DNA of 42,704 bases. Source: UPXZ01 sp964541615. Its GTDB lineage: Bacteria > Bacteroidota > Bacteroidia > Bacteroidales > Paludibacteraceae. How positions within the stretch are numbered: position 1 is the stretch's first letter; every line of letters starts with the position of its first letter. The DNA lies in the NCBI GenBank assembly GCA_964541615.1, contig CAZIRA010000010.1:1-42704 (forward strand), given 5' to 3'. Below are positions 10,401 through 18,872 of this stretch, piece after piece. A program made the translations under genes and the position numbers. A model generated the notes under the pieces. The model had not been told where the DNA came from and ran no database searches. It saw only the letters and a program-made list of their open reading frames with translations.

Positions 10401-11654
10401 AAAACGCTGGCTAATTCTATCTTCATCGGAAGCAATGTGTGCCAATTTTGGGCTTGAATATATGTCTTCCTGCATAGAGATTGCCAACAACATATCCTGG
10501 TCTTGGCACACCTGCGCTACTACACGTAAGAACTGGAAATCTTTTTTGATGTTTCGAGTTACTTTTGTTTGTAAAAAGTCAGATACTTCATCCGCCACAA
10601 CGAACAAACCTTTTGATGCATCTTTTTCTTTTAGTATTCCAATTATATTGATCAGGTGGTCTTTTAAATTGATTGTTTCTTTTGTAAAGACCGGAATTTC
10701 AATGTTGTATTTATCTTTGAGTTGTTTCTCCAACTCTTTGAAAAAGAAGTATGATAAATCTACATCCACCGGTTGTAACTCAAACTGCACAGTAAAAAAA
10801 CTTCTTTCGATTTTACTCGATGCTTCTTTTACTTTTTGGTTTTTAATCAGACTTCTTAATTCGGGATTTGTAATAACACTTACCAAGAAAGCAATCAAGT
10901 GGGATTTACCACTACCGTAGTTTCCGACAATTTTCACTGCCTTATGGTTGGGCATTTGTAAATTGTCAAAGAAATCAACAATCTGGCTTTCCAATCCTTC
11001 GGAAATAATAAAACTTGATACAAGTTCTTTTTGGCTATCTTCTTGCTTTAAGTCCGTATCAATGTCGATTACATCTTTAATAACCGTGTAGTTAAAGAGA
11101 TTTCCAATAGCATTTTCGGAAAGTTCGGTTGTTTTGATATTGAAACCCGGGATGTTTTCGCTGACAATACTTACATAGTTATCTTCAATATCTTTGATGT
11201 CAATGATGAAAACTTCGTTTACTTCCACATCGTAATGCTCTTCTGAACCCGGTTGCCCGTAAGACAAGCGATTGCCGATTAGCTTTTCATCTTCAAGAAA
11301 TAAAACAGAAGTTTTGTTTCTTGAATTGTACTTAAATGAGCCGATGGGAGATATTTTATTGAAAACATCATTATACAAAATGCTTGCGTTGGTTAAAATG
11401 ATTTTATCCGGCTTTGAAATAAACCAATCTTTAATCCTTTTACCTATATCATGGACCGGTTCTTCGGAATTGAAAGCTTCGTTGTACAATGGAGTTAATT
11501 CTTCACCTACATTAATTTGCGTGTATTCTTTCCCTTGTAAATATTTAATAATATTTGCTTTTTTTATACTGTCATTTCCAACTATTGCTAAAAGTTTAAA
11601 TCGCAGACTATTTGCTATTGATAGACAGGTGTCAATGTGTTTTGTTTTTTCCAT
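7428..11654 (-). CDS. brxC: BrxF-BrxC fusion: large P-loop ATPase of a BREX type-3-like system
   Basis: A 1408-residue protein. From about residue 200 on it is a BrxC/PglY-type ATPase (often labelled DUF6079): Walker A GNYGSGKSH (244-252) and Walker B FVVADE (351-356), then a long helical region with no membrane segment. The first 155 residues look like a separate small domain similar to BrxF of type 3 BREX: a worn P-loop position (AIVGNDSIKKANI, 23-35), a TQINVGEEL strand-helix (45-53) and the segment RLSYGQPGSEEHY (129-141), where I recall LTYAEPGHPEY in BrxF. In type 3 loci brxF stands just before brxC, so a fusion keeps the order. The fused P-loop has lost its Gly and Lys, so only the C-terminal site should use ATP. 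It is first of the four BREX-like genes, after a terminator. Confidence 0.8.
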   Translation of the reverse strand: MEKTKHIDTCLSIANSLRFKLLAIVGNDSIKKANIIKYLQGKEYTQINVGEELTPLYNEAFNSEEPVHDIGKRIKDWFISKPDKIILTNASILYNDVFNKISPIGSFKYNSRNKTSVLFLEDEKLIGNRLSYGQPGSEEHYDVEVNEVFIIDIKDIEDNYVSIVSENIPGFNIKTTELSENAIGNLFNYTVIKDVIDIDTDLKQEDSQKELVSSFIISEGLESQIVDFFDNLQMPNHKAVKIVGNYGSGKSHLIAFLVSVITNPELRSLIKNQKVKEASSKIERSFFTVQFELQPVDVDLSYFFFKELEKQLKDKYNIEIPVFTKETINLKDHLINIIGILKEKDASKGLFVVADEVSDFLQTKVTRNIKKDFQFLRVVAQVCQDQDMLLAISMQEDIYSSPKLAHIASDEDRISQRFQNITIRREAVKKVIAERIVPKTSEQKLQIAEKLKPFINKIEDVANRQDEYIELFPFTPGLLNLFHELPFFEKRGVIQFAQTELKYVINKDFPYFFTFDRIFDIIANNPNIKNQERVYDVVKIVNIVLQKITANIEEKDQADAVKLIKGLAVYSLWSKGENGATAKELAEQLLIIPQNNAFQAFIQVAMLVKKIREATDGFYIKAVRDEATGNDYFKLDPTIDGQDPDERIDNEITAVGDDQDKQEDVLFEQIQEILNLEHYKNLPNIFADECTWLSVKSFRKGLVVFNKKDQEIPTLDKADYVINFISPFSKKEPNKYSENQLNIKINIGKQENIEIIKRIIAIKSLISKNVLVSIMNKKLQETINGYKNNMNYIVPGIKYRIAMWAQNLGEADLNRNSVSIKSVLGKEYNNLSEIVTDLKTKLFDDRFTQIYPEHPRYSENLSSNNISYVLTQIADEVVNGNFRALTNRVKNFLNTLNLLNPNGDPDIASNHITNQIVSIVNAKNGKVVDIEKDIVAELVKTPYGLEPEVIYFLLILLTTLGKITLKGKGGDEIDIANIKVKFRSISQFENIVYVVKKEALSYDFAHNLLQALGLNGAKILIENTRNDAFLEYKTRVKSITDTIKTVNNQIVRLETKTPLYINIDNVKQALAEINQTDWVKLDITNHAQFNTLESLNSQLRDISERMKNLDNLKECLKVYLETTHNSIEYMEDALAILNKNTQYISDEQVPGKLQEFYDDTINIVRNFDKYILISERFPIQGKVDTFKKIYINDFYYPALNNTIGKNVNWQPLENFTKNPYFNKAGILSKAECNVPDMFFNKVQLWSLLLGKRVTSVDIDRLYQMPYDKVSSFMYTESDYSNIKKEADKVDETLEKIYNSYAQTIVDEVKTKAGTLELVKILPEHRKQIEKIIETGKMPDALTSELIDAINKLFVDINVVTIRKNDIIKALFRKNELVTLPQIREAFFNLYNKLETENKGKETRFKIEE

Positions 11655-11704
11655 GATTAGTAAGCTTAATTGCGTAATGTGTATAATTCAGACAAAAATA
11701 ATAA

Positions 11705-11730
11705 AAAAAGGGATGTTTTCATCCCTTTTT
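11705..11730 (-). terminator. Terminator between the HNH gene and the BREX-like genes
   Basis: A perfect 11-bp stem, AAAAAGGGATG (11705-11715) with CATCCCTTTTT (11720-11730), and a 4-nt loop. It lies after the HNH gene and before brxC, so it separates the KAP-HNH pair from the BREX-like operon. Directly after it on the minus strand is TATTTTTG (11693-11700), a match to the Bacteroidetes -7 box and a possible brxC promoter, although no clear -33 box is seen. Confidence 0.75.
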
Positions 11731-11790
11731 AATTGATTTAAAATAATAGTTCAACTAATTTGAAAATTGACTGTTTGGAAAAGTTTTGTT

Positions 11791-12555
11791 TTAATCTTGT
11801 AATATTTTGCTTGTAGTTCTGTAATCTAATGGCAATGGATACCAAGTAGGAAGTTTATTTAACCCAAGAAACATTTTTTCTGTTTTTTCAATACCGTGAA
11901 AGTTCTTAAAATGAGTAATATTTGCAAGCCTGTAATCAGGTTTGCAAGTTTCATTATCAATACTTAAAACAAAGCCATAAGGTGGATATGTAAATTCACA
12001 AATCTGACCTACAATATTATGAAACGAGATTACTCCATGCCTTGGAAATCCTTCATTATTCAGATACATATAAATTTGATATTTCTCAGGTATTTGGCGA
12101 CTATCTTTATTCATTACAAATTCACGTAACTCTTCATGTCGTTTAGCAAATGAATGGTCATTACTACAAATAAATATTGCAACAACTTGCTTTATGAAAT
12201 TTATTAAATTTATGTAATTAGGAATTAAAAACTCAAAGTGTAATGCATTCGGATACTTATTAAGCATGCTTAAACAAGCTTGTGCCATATTCTTATAATC
12301 TTTCACATAGGTACTTCCAAGAAAGCTATTACATTTTTCACATAGACAGTTTTCCCCAAAAGGGGTTTGTTTCTTTTTACCAAACTTTTTCTCGCCAACA
12401 ACACAATCAGTCAGATTATTCCAAAACACATCGTGCGGAATGTCATAATACCTAATATTTCTATTAAATGCTGATTTGGGCGGGATATGTTCAAAAGTTA
12501 ACTCCTTATCCTGATTACATAATAAGCATGCTCCAAAAACAACAGGATTTTTCAT
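11791..12555 (-). CDS. HNH-type nuclease-like protein
   Basis: A 254-residue protein. The N-terminus carries two Cys pairs and a His motif in HNH order: C10-x2-C13, then EHIPPKS (22-28), then C72-x2-C75-N76. The first pair and the second pair would hold a structural zinc, and H23 would be the catalytic His. About 45 residues lie between the His motif and the second Cys pair, more than in a minimal HNH domain. The C-terminal 150 residues have no motif I recognise. It follows the KAP-like NTPase gene by 67 bp and ends at a strong terminator, so the two probably form one operon. ATPase plus HNH nuclease is a common plan for phage defence (Septu is one known case), which makes this a candidate effector; that is inference. 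Confidence 0.65.
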   Translation of the reverse strand: MKNPVVFGACLLCNQDKELTFEHIPPKSAFNRNIRYYDIPHDVFWNNLTDCVVGEKKFGKKKQTPFGENCLCEKCNSFLGSTYVKDYKNMAQACLSMLNKYPNALHFEFLIPNYINLINFIKQVVAIFICSNDHSFAKRHEELREFVMNKDSRQIPEKYQIYMYLNNEGFPRHGVISFHNIVGQICEFTYPPYGFVLSIDNETCKPDYRLANITHFKNFHGIEKTEKMFLGLNKLPTWYPLPLDYRTTSKILQD

Positions 12556-12622
12556 TCTTCAAGGTTTTAATCTATTCTACAATTGCGATATTTAGTTGTA
12601 TTAATTCTATGTACAATAAAAA

Positions 12623-14488
12623 TTATATGGTAAGTGCGTTATCGTGTTTTTGCCTTGATTTATTGACAATATCTATGCACCTTTTACTAATTTTGTGCAT
12701 GTTATAGTATTCAATGGTTTTGTTTTTCTTAAAGTAACTTTCAATTATAGTTTGAAGTTCGTTAAAAAATTCAATTGATTTTTCAGATAAGTCATAAATA
12801 TTTTTTTGTCCGGGAAAGAATGTGTATAAAGCACGTAAAAACTCATTGCGAGTATTAGCTCTTGCTTGCATTAGTTTTTCAAAAATTACATTTGCTTCAA
12901 GATCGTCAAAAATGCTAATATCGTATAGAGTGTCCGCATTTTGTAAACTCTCAATATTGTTATTTTCAATAAAATAGACAAAATTATTTATAGATGTTTT
13001 ATACTCTTCTATTTTAACTTCATCATTAATCTTTTCAATGTAATTGTATAGATTTCTATATTTATCATAACAACCTTTATCTTGATCCATTTCCCAAAAT
13101 ATCAATCTTGTATGAATTAATCTATCATATTTGTGAGTTGCTTTTTTACTATCAATGGCATTCTTAAAACTTTCAGTTATCTCCGGTGTAATTTTAAAAT
13201 TTTCAATTCCAAGATGCTCAATAATGATTAATCGAACATAAATTTCCAAATAATCATACATTGAATAAACTGCATTTTCAACAGCTGACAATATATTTTT
13301 TAGCATAGTTTGAAACTCATTTTTTTCAATTTTTTCAAGAGCAAAAAACTTTTCAAGTAAAATGTAATGGGTTGAATTTAGTGTTTGTTTTAATTGGTCA
13401 TTTTTCTCAGTTAAATAGCTTGTCAAATTCTCCACATCAAGATTACCATTGAGTATGTAACTTGCCACATATTCATTGTATTCAAATCTATTCCTAATCA
13501 CTTCGTATTTTTCGACTGTTTTATCAATATAGGAAGGGTCAATTAGTTCTTCTTTTTGAACACCATCATAGAGACTATCTAAATCTATAAAAAAGTAGTT
13601 TTTTAATTGTGAGAGTGTTGATAAGTTTTCTTTGTTTGCGTCCAACTTATACTCTATTGAATACAAGACAGTAAAGAACATTAAGTTTTCTAACAATTTG
13701 TCTTTATACTCTAAGTCAGGTGTATTAGCAAAAATTTTCTGAAAAATTTCAAGGATGAATTTAAGCGTTCTTAAATTTTTATAATCAGCAACTTTAAATA
13801 CTTCTAAGATTTTAGATTTATTATCTTTAAGAAAATCAATGTATGCCTCGTCAAAATCTTTAATCAAACTAACAAAAACATCTGAAATATCTGCTTCAAA
13901 TTTTAAAGTAAATCGGACTGTTTTTTCTCTAAACTCTTTGAATTTATCATCTGTTTTCTCTTCATTAGCAACAATTATAACTTTTAGCTTTTGATGTTCC
14001 GCATACTGATTAATTGCTCCTAAAATCTCGGTCATTGTAATGTTCTCCCCTTTTCTTTCTAAATCATCAAATATTAAAACATTCTGTGGCGTAATATTTA
14101 TAAGGGAAGCCATTTCTTCAATTAGTTCTTCATCGACATTTACAGCTTTTTTAGTAACAATCTTAGCTGTCTTGAATATGGTTTTATCTGTAAAAGGATA
14201 AATCGATGATAGAATTTTTGACTGTATCTGCTTTACATCTGACAAACCATAAAGACTTATATAATGCGGTTTAAGAAATCTATCATCATTTTTGACATTA
14301 CGTTTAACAAAGGAACTTCTATCTTTTTTCACATAAGCATCAAAAGACATTTCTTTTACTTTCTTTTGAAGGATGTTTTTTACGTAATAAGTTTTACCAC
14401 TTCCCCAATCTCCAACAATCATGATGGCGTAGTCAGTGTCTTTTTGTTTAAGATAATCTGTAATTGGTTCTGTAATTGGATAATTCAT
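12623..14488 (-). CDS. KAP-like P-loop NTPase
   Basis: A 621-residue ATPase with Walker A GDWGSGKT (26-33), Walker B VLIFDDLER (137-145) and a sensor-like strand VIIVANEE (170-177), the pattern of the KAP/STAND-related families. No membrane segment is visible, unlike many classic KAP proteins, so it is probably in the cytosol. The C-terminal 400 residues are helical and Lys/Glu-rich, perhaps a sensing part. The gene has its own gap of 179 bp after the Argonaute gene and is followed by the HNH gene. Its likely role is the switch of a two-gene defence module; the trigger cannot be told. The ATPase call is firm, the defence role is inferred from context. Confidence 0.75.
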   Translation of the reverse strand: MNYPITEPITDYLKQKDTDYAIMIVGDWGSGKTYYVKNILQKKVKEMSFDAYVKKDRSSFVKRNVKNDDRFLKPHYISLYGLSDVKQIQSKILSSIYPFTDKTIFKTAKIVTKKAVNVDEELIEEMASLINITPQNVLIFDDLERKGENITMTEILGAINQYAEHQKLKVIIVANEEKTDDKFKEFREKTVRFTLKFEADISDVFVSLIKDFDEAYIDFLKDNKSKILEVFKVADYKNLRTLKFILEIFQKIFANTPDLEYKDKLLENLMFFTVLYSIEYKLDANKENLSTLSQLKNYFFIDLDSLYDGVQKEELIDPSYIDKTVEKYEVIRNRFEYNEYVASYILNGNLDVENLTSYLTEKNDQLKQTLNSTHYILLEKFFALEKIEKNEFQTMLKNILSAVENAVYSMYDYLEIYVRLIIIEHLGIENFKITPEITESFKNAIDSKKATHKYDRLIHTRLIFWEMDQDKGCYDKYRNLYNYIEKINDEVKIEEYKTSINNFVYFIENNNIESLQNADTLYDISIFDDLEANVIFEKLMQARANTRNEFLRALYTFFPGQKNIYDLSEKSIEFFNELQTIIESYFKKNKTIEYYNMHKISKRCIDIVNKSRQKHDNALTI

Positions 14489-14667
14489 GAGTTGTTTTTT
14501 ATATGTTTTTTTGTTTCTAACTGCTATGGAAAAGAATTTGTAAGGTTTTTCAGTCGGTTAGAACTTCGATACCCTTTGTACTCAATCGGTAGGCATTCAG
14601 CAACTACGTCAAGCCTATTGAGCAGTTGGTCGGTTTTTTTAATCAGTTATGAAACCGACTGCTTTGA
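14489..14667. other. Structured gap between the pAgo and KAP genes
   Basis: 179 bp without a gene. CAGTCGGTT (14551-14559) is repeated inverted as AACCGACTG (14653-14661). Inside lies CTCAATCGGTAGGC (14581-14594), which pairs with GCCTATTGAG (14613-14622) apart from a 3-nt bulge. Further TCGGTT words and a T-run at 14634-14640 are present. The nested symmetry suggests a terminator, an operator or a small structured RNA. Confidence 0.5.
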
Positions 14668-16869
14668 TTAAAGGAACCAAAGGTTATCCTTGCCAATGTT
14701 ACCTGGAATGTCACCGCCTGAAAAGTGAGGGGCTATTTTTGCAACCATTTCCGGGTATTTGATTGTAACAGGTAGATTTTGCTGTTTTACGGACTTCCAA
14801 TAAATCCGGCTGAACTGATAGACTTGGTCAATCAAATTAGTAGTGATACTGCTGTCTTTTTCGAGTACCTCGTCGTTTGGACAATGAATTTTGAGTTTTA
14901 CTGGAAAAGGAAAGCCATCCATCGAATTAAAATATCCATCTTCATACCTGGTATTGTTGCAAAGTAAGTATGTCTGATTTCCTAAATTCACGTATCTTCC
15001 ACTGTACGGTAGTAAGTCTCTGTTTTCTCCATCGAAAACTACAAAATCTTCTGATAGGGTTTTATTAATTGTAACGACAAAAAACGGTATTTGCAAATCT
15101 AATTTTCGAAAAACGCTTTCAATTTGTTCAACCTCCACTTCACTCATATCTTTGTAAAAATGAATAATAAGGTGATTGGGCTTGTTGTTTACTTTTGTGA
15201 AATTTATTATTGCGTTTTCGATGGAGCCTGCAAGCTCCGTAATCTGGTCGTGATGGAAGTACTCGAATGAATTGAAAGCACCTGTATTGTCAAATGAAAA
15301 TGCAGAGCCGATGTATTGTGTATTTGTATCCACGTGCTTAAAAGCTCCAATACCTATGACTAATTCCTTTGTAACCGGAGTATTTATTCGCCAAGGAATG
15401 CCTCCAAGTTTGGCATTAATAGCAATAGCCATATTTTGCAGTGTATAGGCAAAATTCTTTTTTTCTCGTCCTTTAAAATCACGTGTTTGGTCATCAGCAA
15501 GTACTTTTAGCATTTTATCCGTTTCTATAAATTGAGAAGTAATATTTCGGTTGAGAAGCTTCTCCTTTACCCGATAATAAATTTTTCGTTGCTCTTTATC
15601 TTGTTCAAATCTGCCAACCGGGGTTAAATAGATTGCAATGTATTTTGTTTCGGGATTAAACTGATTTTCTTGCAGTGCTTTTTCTATCTCCGGTAAAGGA
15701 TTGCTAATGTTTTCAAATTGGATATTCAGATTGCCGGGGGCACAGGTAACTGGTACATTTGTGTAATGCTCCAATCCTTTGAAAAAATTTTTGTAATCCT
15801 TCAATAGATAATCAGAAAGGTTTACAGTATATGGCGCATGAGTTTTGGTTGAAATAAAAAACAGCTGTATATTGTTGTTGTTGGGCGAACGGTGTGGACC
15901 AGAATTTACTCCATATTTCGGAGCCTTATTAATGTGGTAATTTCCCTGATCATTTTTTCCAAAGATAAGTTGTTTGCTTTGAGGTCTTGTTTTTCCTATC
16001 TGCATTGGATTTACGAAACTGAAACCATTTTCTGCTATTGGCACTATTGAACGAAATTCTTTATTATCCAGAAAATTCTCATAAAATCTTGAAATCTTAT
16101 TATAATATTTTGTGTAACGATTACTCCTTTGGAAAGTAGATTGTTCTTCATTATCATCATCATCATATAAACCAAGAAAACTTGCTAATTTTTTACCAAT
16201 CACAGCAAAAACATTTTTGTAGTCAATATCTTCAAGCTCTGTTAAGTATCCATATTTGGTAACACGCATACGTGAAGATTTGGAACCATCTTTATTATCA
16301 AAAGTTTCATAATAAACAACACGGTTGAATAGATCAGCAGTTGCTTCCGGTGTGTTTGCCAAAAAGTTTGAAACTGATTGTTTTAGCATTTTTGCAGGGC
16401 GATCAAAGGAAAGCACTAATTCCGGTTTATTTAAAAAACTATTGAAGTTTACTTTGATACTGTAACGGTCATATTCTCCGAATTTGCTTTGCTTTTTTCT
16501 ATTATCCGTTCTTAACCAAACTTGGTTGTCCTTGATAAAAGTAGGCTCGACAAGGATATTTTTCTTGTTGAAATATCGCTTAATTTCGCGATTATAATGA
16601 CGTTTTATAAGCGCAAAATTATCAGTAGCAAAATTGATTTTGAGAGGTAAAAAGCCTTCAATTTTACGCTTGAATGAAGTATAAAGAATATCGGAATTTG
16701 TAATGTCAGGAAAGATATCTTTAATATTTTCAGGAAATAATGAATGATTAAGCTTGGTCAGGGGATAGTCCGGGTTATCTTCTAATGAAAAATAAAATGT
16801 TTCCGATTCTTTCGGAAATTCAAAAGCAAGCGTGTTTAGAAATAATTTTTCTTTTGGTCCTTGTGTCAT
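14668..16869 (-). CDS. Long prokaryotic Argonaute (pAgo), first catalytic Asp lost
   Basis: A 733-residue protein with the MID and PIWI parts of a long pAgo. The MID pocket that holds the guide 5' end looks intact: YYRVKEKLL (431-439), SQ (445-446) and NAKLGG (485-490). The PIWI part starts with LVIGIG (503-508), where active enzymes have an Asp in place of the last Gly. The later strand IIHFYKDMS (568-576) lacks the usual RDG. The end LWFL (730-733) fits the buried C-terminus of the family. It should therefore bind guide and target but probably not cut, like inactive long-B pAgos, which rely on a partner effector. It has its own promoter and follows the terminator of the element backbone. 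No known pAgo partner is next to it; the KAP gene is the nearest candidate. Confidence 0.8.
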   Translation of the reverse strand: MTQGPKEKLFLNTLAFEFPKESETFYFSLEDNPDYPLTKLNHSLFPENIKDIFPDITNSDILYTSFKRKIEGFLPLKINFATDNFALIKRHYNREIKRYFNKKNILVEPTFIKDNQVWLRTDNRKKQSKFGEYDRYSIKVNFNSFLNKPELVLSFDRPAKMLKQSVSNFLANTPEATADLFNRVVYYETFDNKDGSKSSRMRVTKYGYLTELEDIDYKNVFAVIGKKLASFLGLYDDDDNEEQSTFQRSNRYTKYYNKISRFYENFLDNKEFRSIVPIAENGFSFVNPMQIGKTRPQSKQLIFGKNDQGNYHINKAPKYGVNSGPHRSPNNNNIQLFFISTKTHAPYTVNLSDYLLKDYKNFFKGLEHYTNVPVTCAPGNLNIQFENISNPLPEIEKALQENQFNPETKYIAIYLTPVGRFEQDKEQRKIYYRVKEKLLNRNITSQFIETDKMLKVLADDQTRDFKGREKKNFAYTLQNMAIAINAKLGGIPWRINTPVTKELVIGIGAFKHVDTNTQYIGSAFSFDNTGAFNSFEYFHHDQITELAGSIENAIINFTKVNNKPNHLIIHFYKDMSEVEVEQIESVFRKLDLQIPFFVVTINKTLSEDFVVFDGENRDLLPYSGRYVNLGNQTYLLCNNTRYEDGYFNSMDGFPFPVKLKIHCPNDEVLEKDSSITTNLIDQVYQFSRIYWKSVKQQNLPVTIKYPEMVAKIAPHFSGGDIPGNIGKDNLWFL

Positions 16870-16910
16870 TATTTTAATTTTGATTTAGGGATTTAACATA
16901 TCTAATTTAA

Positions 16911-16941
16911 CAAAGATAAGTATTAAGAAAACATAAACAAA
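16911..16941 (-). promoter_or_regulatory. Bacteroidetes-type promoter for the pAgo gene
   Basis: On the minus strand TTTG (16938-16941), 19 nt, then TATCTTTG (16911-16918), a full match to the TTTG / TAnnTTTG pattern. It lies about 40 bp before the pAgo start. Confidence 0.75.
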
Positions 16942-17060
16942 TAAGAATATGCGCATTATGATAAAAAAGTTATCGACAATCTGTTAAGTAAATCCCTGAA
17001 AATACTGATAAACAGTATTTTACAATAAGCATTACAAGCTAATTTGTTGAGTATTAACAC

Positions 17061-17091
17061 AAAAAAAAGCAGTCAATAATGACTGCTTTTT
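17061..17091 (-). terminator. Terminator of the element backbone operon
   Basis: AGCAGTCA (17068-17075) pairs with TGACTGCT (17080-17087), extended by A-runs and T-runs on both sides, so it could act in both directions. It lies just after the DUF3987 gene and separates the integration-element genes from the defence cargo. Confidence 0.8.
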
Positions 17092-17096
17092 AATAA

Positions 17097-18872
17097 TTAT
17101 TGCTTTTTCTTATATGCATTTTGGGCTTCACGTTGCAGAATTCCTGCTTTTATGAAGCTTGTTATCTGCTTTTCAGCTGTCTTTGGAACAATACCTAATT
17201 TTGCTGAACATTCTAAATAAGTCTGCCGGTTGAATTCATCGGGTAAATTGTCGTAAAACTGCTGTTTGAGATTGGGAAGCTTTACCGTAGTTTTATTGGT
17301 TGGCAACTGGTCGTAAACCGTGGAAGCATGGACATTTAGCACTTTTGCAATTTCCATTGCCGTGCGGTAGTCTTCGTCGGAACAGATTAACGGCGTTCGG
17401 AAATCGCTACTATCCATCAGCCGAATAGTCGTCAGTATCATCGCAATTCGGAAAGTGATTAAGCCTAACCTGCGGATGGAAGCTACATAATCTACCCCCT
17501 GAATGCAGATAGCTTTGGTTTGTGTTTGGTCAAATGATTTGTTGAAATCATCCTGTTGACTGCTTGTAAGGCTGAAACGGATGGGTTCGGGTTGTGCTTC
17601 GAGTAGTTTGTAAAACTCGAAAAACTTTTGCCCTAAATGTTCGAAATAATCATCCAAGGGTTGTTCGTTACTTCCTGAAAATACATTTATCCACACCGGA
17701 CGAATGTTCATATAATAGAAAATGAAACGGCTGAACAGTCCGTTTTCGGCGCTTGGAATTAGCGTGGCAATTTGTCCTGGTGTTCCCGAAAGAACGGCAG
17801 ATAGTTGCGGTCTTTCTATCTCTACATATTCTCTGTTTTGGCGACGATTGTAGGAAATGGTTTCGTGATGGAATGCCTGCCTGAAACCATCTGAATAGTT
17901 GCCGTAATCGCTTTTGAATGTTTGAGAGAGCGTGTCGCCTTCTGTTTCAAACATCAACCCAACACCATTATTGTCATTCAAAATTTGGAACACTCCCGTG
18001 GAACTATTGTTGGCCGGAATGATCAACATTCTGAATGGTGGTTCTTTGGGTTTTTCCATGGATGGGTTGTCTCTTTTGCTAATTGCATATTCTGCTAATT
18101 CAGCTTCGTATCTATCTCTTTCTTTGGTTGAATTTTCTCGCAGTGACTTGTGGATTGGTTCAACTAATTTCCGACAGAATGGAAGCCTGCCCTTTCCGGC
18201 TGACGCCTGTGCTGAAACAAACAGGTAAAGATTTGCACCCACTTTTTTCTGTGCATAAATGCCGTAAACATTGGGCAGGCAGGCTGACAGCGTAACAAGT
18301 GAACCGAGCAACAGAATGTCTTTGTCTTCGCTTGAATTGGCGTTTGCAACTATTCTTTGGAAGAAATAAGGCAAATTTTCAAATACTTTCTCGGGAAAGT
18401 TGGGTAGATTTATTGCAGGAATTTCATCTGCCCTTTCCCCACTATCCCCTGTTTCCCCATTTGGGGAAATGGGGGAAATGGGGGATTTTCTTGGTATTCC
18501 GATTTCGATGCCCGATTGTTTTGCAAGGTGGAAAAGTGTTTTGATAGTTATTCCGTTTCCATTTGATTTCAAGCAATTGTCGAATTGCTTATCTGTTTCG
18601 GCAGTTGAATAATTGGGGAAAAAACGGCTGATGCGATGGTAGTAATCTCTACCGCTTTCGCCTAACTCATCAGCTAATGCAAAGCCCAAATCACGCCAAT
18701 CGGCGTAATTTGGTGCTATATCTGTGGCAGTGGTTTCAATGCGACTGATGATGGTATCTATGTCAGAAGCCCCACCAATCGGCGCGAATGAGCCGTTTTT
18801 AGCTGGCAATGTAGTCTGTTTAGCTGGTTCTTTGTGTTGCCAATCGGCTGGATTGAATGTTTTCTTCTTCAT
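17097..18872 (-). CDS. PriCT-2 / DUF3987 replication-type protein of an integrative element
   Basis: About 591 residues from the ATG at 18872. The first third has a PriCT-2-like domain (YADWRDLGFALADELGESG, then a KSNGNGITIKTLF segment), as found in primases of mobile elements. The rest is a DUF3987-type ATPase or helicase-like domain with a P-loop-like ASAQASAGKGRL. Proteins of this make-up are usual in Bacteroidetes integrative and mobilisable elements. A start at 18968 is open but would overlap the upstream gene by about 100 bp; the ATG at 18872 gives a 4-bp ATGA overlap and is preferred. It is the last gene of the backbone operon, with a terminator just after it. Confidence 0.8.
   Translation of the reverse strand: MKKKTFNPADWQHKEPAKQTTLPAKNGSFAPIGGASDIDTIISRIETTATDIAPNYADWRDLGFALADELGESGRDYYHRISRFFPNYSTAETDKQFDNCLKSNGNGITIKTLFHLAKQSGIEIGIPRKSPISPISPNGETGDSGERADEIPAINLPNFPEKVFENLPYFFQRIVANANSSEDKDILLLGSLVTLSACLPNVYGIYAQKKVGANLYLFVSAQASAGKGRLPFCRKLVEPIHKSLRENSTKERDRYEAELAEYAISKRDNPSMEKPKEPPFRMLIIPANNSSTGVFQILNDNNGVGLMFETEGDTLSQTFKSDYGNYSDGFRQAFHHETISYNRRQNREYVEIERPQLSAVLSGTPGQIATLIPSAENGLFSRFIFYYMNIRPVWINVFSGSNEQPLDDYFEHLGQKFFEFYKLLEAQPEPIRFSLTSSQQDDFNKSFDQTQTKAICIQGVDYVASIRRLGLITFRIAMILTTIRLMDSSDFRTPLICSDEDYRTAMEIAKVLNVHASTVYDQLPTNKTTVKLPNLKQQFYDNLPDEFNRQTYLECSAKLGIVPKTAEKQITSFIKAGILQREAQNAYKKKQ

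Noticed and set aside
17097..18872. DUF3987 protein as part of the defence set
   Set aside because: A terminator separates it from the pAgo gene, and its neighbours are typical element backbone genes.
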